Positions 58,953-64,000 of a stretch of 64,000 bases of DNA are shown here, piece after piece. Where the stretch lies: NCBI RefSeq assembly GCF_001598055.1, contig NZ_CP014844.1, forward strand, positions 2,100,967 to 2,164,966. Direction: 5' to 3'. The DNA comes from Cupriavidus nantongensis (lineage in GTDB: Bacteria > Pseudomonadota > Gammaproteobacteria > Burkholderiales > Burkholderiaceae). Under the pieces are notes generated by a model, which saw nothing but the letters and a program-made list of their open reading frames with translations, was not told the origin of the DNA and ran no database searches. Position 1 is the stretch's first letter. Each line of letters begins with the position of its first letter. The position numbers were made by a program, and so were the translations under genes.

Positions 58953-59789
58953 ATGCAATCAGACAAGATGTCCATGCCGAGCAGCCTGGTCGAGATCCCG
59001 TTCGACAACCGCCGTATCCAGATCGAATACCAGTGGCTACGCCCGCAGCGCGCGCAGCGCCCGCTGGTGGTGTTCCTGCACGAGGGCCTCGGCTCGGTCA
59101 GCATGTGGCGCGACTTTCCGCTGGACTTCTGCGAGGCCGGCGATTACCGCGGGTTGGTGTTTTCGCGCTACGGCTACGGTCGCTCGACGCCACGGCCGCA
59201 CGACGAGAAGTGGCGCCCCGATTTCATGCACCGGCAGGCGCGCGAGGCGCTGCCCGCGCTGTTCGATGTGCTCGGGATCGGACCCGGCCGCGCGCACGGC
59301 ACGCCCTGGCTGCTCGGCCACAGCGATGGCGGCTCGATCGCGCTGATCCACGCTGCCAGCTTTCCGCGTGCGGTGGCGGGCATCACCGTGCTGGCGCCGC
59401 ATATCGTGGTTGAAGACCTGTCGGTGCAAAGCATCGCGGCAACGCGCCAGGCCTACCTCGAAACCGACCTGCGCGAGCGGCTGGCGCGCCACCACGCGGA
59501 TGTCGATTCCGCGTTCTGGGGCTGGAACGATATCTGGCTCGACCCTGAATTTCGTCACTGGGACCTGCGGCCGCTGCTGTCCGGCATCCAGTGCCCGGTG
59601 CTGGCGGTGCAGGGCGAGGACGACGAGTACGGCACCATGGCGCAGATCGAGGGTATCCATCGATATGCCCCCCAGACCACCTTGCTTAAACTCGCGCGAT
59701 GCGGACATTCGCCCCATCGCGACCAGAAAGATTCGTTGACGATGGCCGCGGTTCGGCATATAAACGCATATACTTCAAACCTAAAATAA
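58953..59789 (+). CDS. Alpha/beta hydrolase of the box cluster
   Basis: A 278-aa hydrolase with LVVFLHEGLGSVSMWRDFPL (oxyanion region), nucleophile elbow LLGHSDGGSIALIHA (Ser), acidic VLAVQGEDDEYGT and catalytic His in CGHSPHRDQ. Common next to benzoate-CoA ligase genes in box clusters; it may hydrolyse thioesters or lactones made on the pathway, the precise substrate being unknown. Starts 14 bp after bclA; ATG 58968 is an alternative. After it, about 120 bp lead to the transporter genes. Confidence 0.8.
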   Translation: MQSDKMSMPSSLVEIPFDNRRIQIEYQWLRPQRAQRPLVVFLHEGLGSVSMWRDFPLDFCEAGDYRGLVFSRYGYGRSTPRPHDEKWRPDFMHRQAREALPALFDVLGIGPGRAHGTPWLLGHSDGGSIALIHAASFPRAVAGITVLAPHIVVEDLSVQSIAATRQAYLETDLRERLARHHADVDSAFWGWNDIWLDPEFRHWDLRPLLSGIQCPVLAVQGEDDEYGTMAQIEGIHRYAPQTTLLKLARCGHSPHRDQKDSLTMAAVRHINAYTSNLK

Positions 59790-59910
59790 TTCGGCTTCCC
59801 GCCGATTGCGCGGGGGTCCCCGGTGCCGGAGGCGCCGGCGGCCCGTGGCAAGGGCAGGGGTGACCGGCAACGGTCCAGCGAGCCAACCGGCTTGACCACC
59901 AGGAGACACC

Positions 59911-61125
59911 ATGCGTCGCTTCCCATCGCGCAGGCTTGCGCCTGCCTGCCTTGCCGTCGCCACCGTCTTTGCCATGGCCGGCGCGTCCGCGCAGACCGCG
60001 GCCCCCGCCGCCCCCGCAGCTGGCGCCCCCGCCGGCGGCAAGATCAAGGTCGGCTTCATGCTGCCGTACACCGGCACCTACGCCGCGCTGGGCAACGCCA
60101 TCGAGAACGGCTTCCGCATGTATGTACAGCAGCAGGGCGGCAAGCTGGGCGGGCGCGAGATCGAGTACTTCAAGGTCGACGACGAATCCGATCCGGCCAA
60201 GGCGCCGGAGAATGCCACCAAGCTGGTCAAGCGCGACCAGGTCGACGTGGTGGTCGGCACGGTGCATTCCGGCGTGCAGATGGGCATCGTCAAGGTGGCC
60301 AAGGAAAACAACACGCTGCTGATCATTCCCAACGCCGGCGTCGACGAGGCCACCGGGCCGCTGTGCGGGCCCAACATCTTCCGCACCTCGTTCTCGAACT
60401 GGCAGCCGGGCTATGCCATGGGCCAGGTGCTGGGCGAGCGCGGCCTGAAGAAGGTGGTGACGCTGACCTGGAAATACGCCGCCGGCGAGCAGTCGGTCAA
60501 GGGCTTCAAGGAAGCGTTCGAGGCCAAGGGCGGCAAGGTGGTGAAGGAGCTGAGCCTGCCGTTCCCCAATGTCGAATTCCAGGCGCTGATCACGGAAGTG
60601 GCATCGCTCAAGCCCGACGCCGTGTTCGTATTCTTTGCCGGCGGTGGTGCGGTCAAGTTCGTCAAGGACTGGGCCGCGGCCGGGCTGAAGGACAAGATCC
60701 CGCTGTACGGCTCGGGCTTCCTGACCGACGGCACGCTCGAGGCGCAGGGCAACGCCGCGCAGGGGCTGGAAACCACGCTGCATTACGCCGATGGCCTGAC
60801 CAATGCGCGCGACAAGAATTTCCGCCTGGACTACGCCAAGACCTACAAGCTGCAGCCCGACGTGTACGCGGTGCAGGGCTACGATGCCGCGCAGCTGCTG
60901 GCGGCCGGCGCCACCGCGGTGAAGGGCGACATGACGCGCAAGGCCGACCTGTACAAGGCCATGGGCGGCGCCAGGATCGACAGCCCGCGCGGCACCTTCA
61001 CGCTGTCCAAGGCGCACAACCCGGTGCAGGACTTCTACCTGCGCAAGGTCGACGGGCGCGAGAACAAGGTCAGCTCCGTGGCGGTGAAGGCGCTGGCCGA
61101 TCCGGCGCGTGGGTGCCGGCTGTAG
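59911..61125 (+). CDS. ABC transporter substrate-binding protein (LivK/Leu-Ile-Val type)
   Basis: A 404-aa periplasmic binding protein. Signal peptide ACLAVATVFAMAGASAQ (residues about 10-27), then KVGFMLPYTGTYAALGNAIE, VDVVVGTVHSGVQMGIVKVA and KPDAVFVFFAGGGAVKFVKD as in aromatic-acid binding members of the family. Ribosome site AGGAGA. In this cluster the ligand is most likely benzoate or a related aromatic acid. The two permeases and ATPase follow after a 256-bp gap with repeats. Confidence 0.88.
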   Translation: MRRFPSRRLAPACLAVATVFAMAGASAQTAAPAAPAAGAPAGGKIKVGFMLPYTGTYAALGNAIENGFRMYVQQQGGKLGGREIEYFKVDDESDPAKAPENATKLVKRDQVDVVVGTVHSGVQMGIVKVAKENNTLLIIPNAGVDEATGPLCGPNIFRTSFSNWQPGYAMGQVLGERGLKKVVTLTWKYAAGEQSVKGFKEAFEAKGGKVVKELSLPFPNVEFQALITEVASLKPDAVFVFFAGGGAVKFVKDWAAAGLKDKIPLYGSGFLTDGTLEAQGNAAQGLETTLHYADGLTNARDKNFRLDYAKTYKLQPDVYAVQGYDAAQLLAAGATAVKGDMTRKADLYKAMGGARIDSPRGTFTLSKAHNPVQDFYLRKVDGRENKVSSVAVKALADPARGCRL

Positions 61126-61145
61126 GCGCTTAACACCCGCGTGTT

Positions 61146-61303
61146 TTCTCCCCTCTCCCGCCTGCGGGAGAGGGGCCGGGGGTGAGGGCAGGCGCATCAA
61201 AGGCTGAGCGCGCGGATTGATAGAACCATTGGCCCCGCTTGACGTTTTTCCTAGCCAAACCACCCCTCACCCCGACACTCTCCCCATGCGGGGAGAGGGA
61301 GAA
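61146..61303. repeat. Pair of inverted REP-like elements
   Basis: First unit: hairpin CCCCTCTCCCGC-CT-GCGGGAGAGGGG (61150-61175) then GGGGGTGAGGG. Second unit in opposite orientation: CACCCCTCACCCC, then CTCTCCCC-ATGC-GGGGAGAG (61278-61297). This kind of intergenic hairpin with a GGGGTGAGGG flank is frequent in GC-rich beta- and gammaproteobacterial chromosomes. It marks the segment as chromosomal and may stabilise the binding-protein message over the downstream part. Confidence 0.7.
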
Positions 61304-61381
61304 CACCTTGCTGAGGCAAGTTCGGGCGGCTTGGGTGCACCCAAAACCGTCATCCTGTCGTAGTTTGCAGAAGTGCCCCGC

Positions 61382-62248
61382 ATGGACATCGTCTCCTTCC
61401 TCATCCAGTGCCTGAACAGCGTCCAGTACGGCCTGCTGCTGTTCCTGGTCGCCAGCGGCCTGACGCTGATCTTCGGCATCATGGGCGTGATCAACCTGGC
61501 GCACGGCAGCTTCTACATGCTGGGCGCCTACCTGGCCTTCACGCTGGCCGGACTGACCGGCAACCTGTTCATCGCCATTCCGCTGGGCATCGTGCTGGCG
61601 GTGGCGTTCGGCTATGTGCTGGAGTGGGCCTTCTTCAGCTACCTGTACGAGCGCGACCACCTGCAGCAGGTGCTGATGACCTATGGCCTGATCCTGGTGT
61701 TCGAGGAACTGCGCAGCATCCTGGTCGGCGACGACGTGCACGGCGTGCAGGTGCCGGCGCTGCTCGACGGCGCGCTGCCGATCGGCAACGACATGACGTA
61801 TCCGGTGTACCGCCTGTTCATCTCCGCCGTCTGCCTGGTGGTGGCGCTGGCGATGTACTACGTGATCCGCCGCACGCGGCTGGGCATGATGATCCGCGCC
61901 GGCGCGACCAACCGCGAGATGGTGCAGTCGCTCGGCATCAATATCACCGTGCTGTACCGCTTCGTGTTCGCGCTCGGCGTGGCGCTGGCGGTGCTGGCCG
62001 GCATGATTGCCGCGCCGGTGTCGTCGGTCTATCCCGGCATGGGCGCGCAGGTGCTGATCGTCTGCTTCGTGGTGGTGGTGATCGGCGGCATCGGCTCGGT
62101 CAAGGGCGCGCTGGTGGCGTCGCTGTTGCTGGGCTTTGTCGATACCTTTGGCAAGGTGTTCTGGCAGGAGGCAGCCGGCGTGCTGATCTACCTGCTGATG
62201 GCGGTGATCCTGCTGTGGAAGCCGCAGGGGCTGTTCAAGGCGGGATGA
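61382..62248 (+). CDS. ABC transporter permease, LivH type
   Basis: A 288-aa membrane protein beginning MDIVSFLIQCLNSVQYGLLL, with about eight helices. It has the LivH-type features GLTLIFGIMGVINLAHGSFY, MIRAGATNREMVQSLGINIT and VVVVIGGIGSVKGALVASLL (the second is the ATPase-contact loop, the third the conserved GG-GS segment). ATG 61382 is used; GTG 61373 is an alternative. First of three overlapping or adjacent genes. Confidence 0.88.
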   Translation: MDIVSFLIQCLNSVQYGLLLFLVASGLTLIFGIMGVINLAHGSFYMLGAYLAFTLAGLTGNLFIAIPLGIVLAVAFGYVLEWAFFSYLYERDHLQQVLMTYGLILVFEELRSILVGDDVHGVQVPALLDGALPIGNDMTYPVYRLFISAVCLVVALAMYYVIRRTRLGMMIRAGATNREMVQSLGINITVLYRFVFALGVALAVLAGMIAAPVSSVYPGMGAQVLIVCFVVVVIGGIGSVKGALVASLLLGFVDTFGKVFWQEAAGVLIYLLMAVILLWKPQGLFKAG

Positions 62249-62249
62249 C

Positions 62250-63329
62250 ATGAATCCGACGACATTGCCGGCGCGCGGGCACGCCGCGCGCAACGCCACG
62301 CTGGCCACCGCGCTGGGCTGGGTAGTGGCCTTCGCGGTGCTGGCCGCGCTGCCGCTGCTGCTGACCGCGGACAGCCACAAGTTCTATATCGAGCTGCTCA
62401 GCAAGGTGATGATCATGGCGATCTTCGCGCTGTCGCTGCAGCTGCTGATCGGCTACACCGGGCTGGTCAGCCTGGGCCATGCCGCCTACTTCGCCATGGC
62501 CGCCTATGCCACCGCCATGCTGGCGCCGCAGAGCGGGCCCGGCAACGGCTGGGTGCTGCTGGCCGGCGCGCTGGCGGCATCGGCCGCACTGGCGCTGGTG
62601 GTGGGCGCGCTGGTGCTGCGCACGCGCGGCGTGTATTTCATCATGGTGACGCTGGCGTTTGCGCAGATGGTGTATTTCGTGTTCCACGACACCAAGGTCG
62701 CGGGCGGCAGCGATGGCACCTATATCTACTTCCGCCCGGAATTTCCCGTGCCCGGCGAGCACCTGCTGACGGTGAACGACCCGATGCACTTCTACTGGCT
62801 GGTGTGGCTCGGGCTGGTGGCGACCGTGGCGGTGCTGATGCTGGTGCTGCGCTCGCGCTTCGGCCACGCGCTGGTCGGCATCCGCCACAACGAGCAGCGC
62901 ATGCGCGCGGCCGGCTATGCCACGTATCGCTACCAGCTTGGCGCCTTTGTCGCGGGCGGGCTGCTGGCGGGGCTGGCCGGATTCCTCTATGCGATCCAGT
63001 TCGGCTTCGTCAATCCGGAGATCGCGTCGTGGCACCAGTCCGGCAACGCCATGCTGATAGTGATCCTGGGCGGCGTCGGCAGCCTGGCCGGCGCGGTGTT
63101 GGGCGCGTTCTCGTTCGTGCTGCTGGCCGAGTGGTTCAGTACGCTGACCAAGCACTGGCAGCTGCTGATGGGCGGCTTCATCATTGTCGCGGTGGCGCTG
63201 CTGCCGCGCGGGCTGGTGAGCCTGCCGTCGGTGCTGCGGCACGGGCGCCGGCGCCGCCGCAATGGCGATGCCGGCTCCGGCACCGACGAAGCCGCCGCCG
63301 AGCCGCGCAGCCATACGGAGGCCGCATGA
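62250..63329 (+). CDS. ABC transporter permease, LivM type
   Basis: A 359-aa polytopic protein, ATG one base after the LivH stop. LivM features: LQLLIGYTGLVSLGHAAYFA, VGIRHNEQRMRAAGYATYRY (EAA-type contact loop) and MLIVILGGVGSLAGAVLGAF. It forms the channel with LivH. The C-terminal tail is Arg/Gly/Ala-rich (HGRRRRRNGDAGSGTDEAAA). The stop overlaps the next ATG (ATGA). Confidence 0.88.
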   Translation: MNPTTLPARGHAARNATLATALGWVVAFAVLAALPLLLTADSHKFYIELLSKVMIMAIFALSLQLLIGYTGLVSLGHAAYFAMAAYATAMLAPQSGPGNGWVLLAGALAASAALALVVGALVLRTRGVYFIMVTLAFAQMVYFVFHDTKVAGGSDGTYIYFRPEFPVPGEHLLTVNDPMHFYWLVWLGLVATVAVLMLVLRSRFGHALVGIRHNEQRMRAAGYATYRYQLGAFVAGGLLAGLAGFLYAIQFGFVNPEIASWHQSGNAMLIVILGGVGSLAGAVLGAFSFVLLAEWFSTLTKHWQLLMGGFIIVAVALLPRGLVSLPSVLRHGRRRRRNGDAGSGTDEAAAEPRSHTEAA

Positions 63330-64000
63330 ACGCGCCCGCCACCCCCATCCTCGAGGCGCAGCAGCTGACCCGGCGCTTCGGCGGCCTGACCGCCGTGGCG
63401 GGGGTCGACCTGACGCTGGCGCTGCATGAGATCCACGCCGTGATCGGCACCAACGGCGCCGGCAAGTCGACCCTGATCAATATGCTGTCCGGCGAATTGC
63501 CGCCTTCCTCGGGCCGGCTGCGCCTGAAGGGCGAGGACGTGACCGGCTGGTCGCAGCCGCGGCTGGCGCGCCATGGAGTGGGGCGCAGCTACCAGCGCAA
63601 CAACATCTTCCTGCCGCTGACGGTGCGCGAGAACTGCCGACTGGCGGCGCAGTCGCGCGCCCAGCGCGCCTGGCGGCTATGGGAAAGCGCCCAGGGCTGC
63701 CGCACCGCCGCGACGCTGGCCGACGAGGCCATGGAGCGCGCCGGGCTGGAGCACCTGGCGGACCGGCGCGCCAGCGATCTCGCGCACGGGCAGAAGCGCC
63801 AGCTGGAGGTGGCGATGTGCCTGGCCACGCAGCCGGTCGCGCTGTTGCTGGACGAGCCGCTGGCCGGCATGGGCGCGGAAGAATCGGCACGGATGCTGGC
63901 ACTGCTGCGCGGCCTGCGCGAAGGCCACGCCATCCTGCTGGTGGAGCACGACATGGACGCGGTGTTCTCGTTCGCCGACCGCATCACCGTGATGGTCAAC
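63326..64000 (+). CDS. ABC transporter ATP-binding protein, LivG type (cut by window edge)
   Basis: At least 225 residues from ATG 63326 to the window end. Walker A is VIGTNGAGKSTLINMLSGEL (about 38-50), the LivG-type RSYQRNNIFLPLTVREN follows, the signature is SDLAHGQKRQLEVAM and Walker B is VALLLDEPLAGMGAEES, with the switch His in LLVEHDMDAVFSFADR. It would power the uptake system; a second ATPase (LivF) is expected further right. Confidence 0.9.
   Translation, partial: MNAPATPILEAQQLTRRFGGLTAVAGVDLTLALHEIHAVIGTNGAGKSTLINMLSGELPPSSGRLRLKGEDVTGWSQPRLARHGVGRSYQRNNIFLPLTVRENCRLAAQSRAQRAWRLWESAQGCRTAATLADEAMERAGLEHLADRRASDLAHGQKRQLEVAMCLATQPVALLLDEPLAGMGAEESARMLALLRGLREGHAILLVEHDMDAVFSFADRITVMVN

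Noticed and set aside
1..64000. CRISPR array or rRNA genes
   Set aside because: No regularly spaced direct repeats and no rRNA-like stretches were found on either strand.

Overview
The window reads as two different pieces of DNA from a Burkholderiaceae bacterium, most likely a Cupriavidus/Ralstonia-type organism. This rests on the aerobic benzoyl-CoA (box) cluster, the very GC-rich right third and a typical betaproteobacterial initiator tRNA. The left part (about 1-45.4 kb, visibly less GC-rich) is the backbone of an IncP-like conjugative plasmid or integrated element. The right part (about 48.7-64 kb) is chromosome-like. They meet in a perfect 2,965-bp palindrome (45728-48692) made of two identical tyrosine-recombinase genes lying tail to tail. 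Each arm is inserted at the same point of a different truncated DNA-ligase gene.

Layout. 1-4252 (minus): end of a type IVb pilus operon (OmpA/TcpQ protein, TcpQ protein, PilN secretin, PilP, start of PilO). 4253-4444: divergent control region. 4445-17963 (plus): a Trb-type (MPF-T) type IV secretion system in three blocks: trbB-C-D-E plus a TraB-like gene, trbJ-(K)-L and trbF-G-I. A partial duplicate of the TrbB N-terminus precedes trbB. 18-24.2 kb: ParA, a KorB-type ParB, a DUF1173 protein, a HerA/VirB4-like ATPase and a KorA-like regulator. 24.3-45.4 kb: a long co-directional accessory region coding for large multidomain proteins (ArdC-like, LPD7, LPD1/metallopeptidase, ankyrin, Toprim primase, C5-methyltransferase, RdgC). 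Ten or eleven of the proteins between 23.7 and 45.4 kb end in the same KfrB-type module.

Control. Six copies of the exact 13-mer TTTTGCWGCAAAA stand only at gene or operon starts. They look like the KorB operator of plasmid RK2 (TTTAGCSGCTAAA), and the window encodes a KorB homologue, so a dispersed KorB-like regulon over the whole backbone is the simplest reading. A second shared motif (AACTGTTAATTARGTGTTAA) and nested palindromes in the par promoter suggest further repressors.

Right part. The palindrome is followed by a ligase fragment with DUF2188, a Doc-type toxin with its antitoxin, tRNA-fMet, a RES-Xre toxin-antitoxin pair, then boxABC, boxR, benzoate-CoA ligase, an alpha/beta hydrolase and a branched-chain-type ABC transporter cut by the window edge. 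Together these import benzoate, activate it to benzoyl-CoA, epoxidise and open the ring. BoxR-type TGCA operators lie in both box promoters. No relaxase, coupling protein, replication initiator, boxD, rRNA or CRISPR array is visible.
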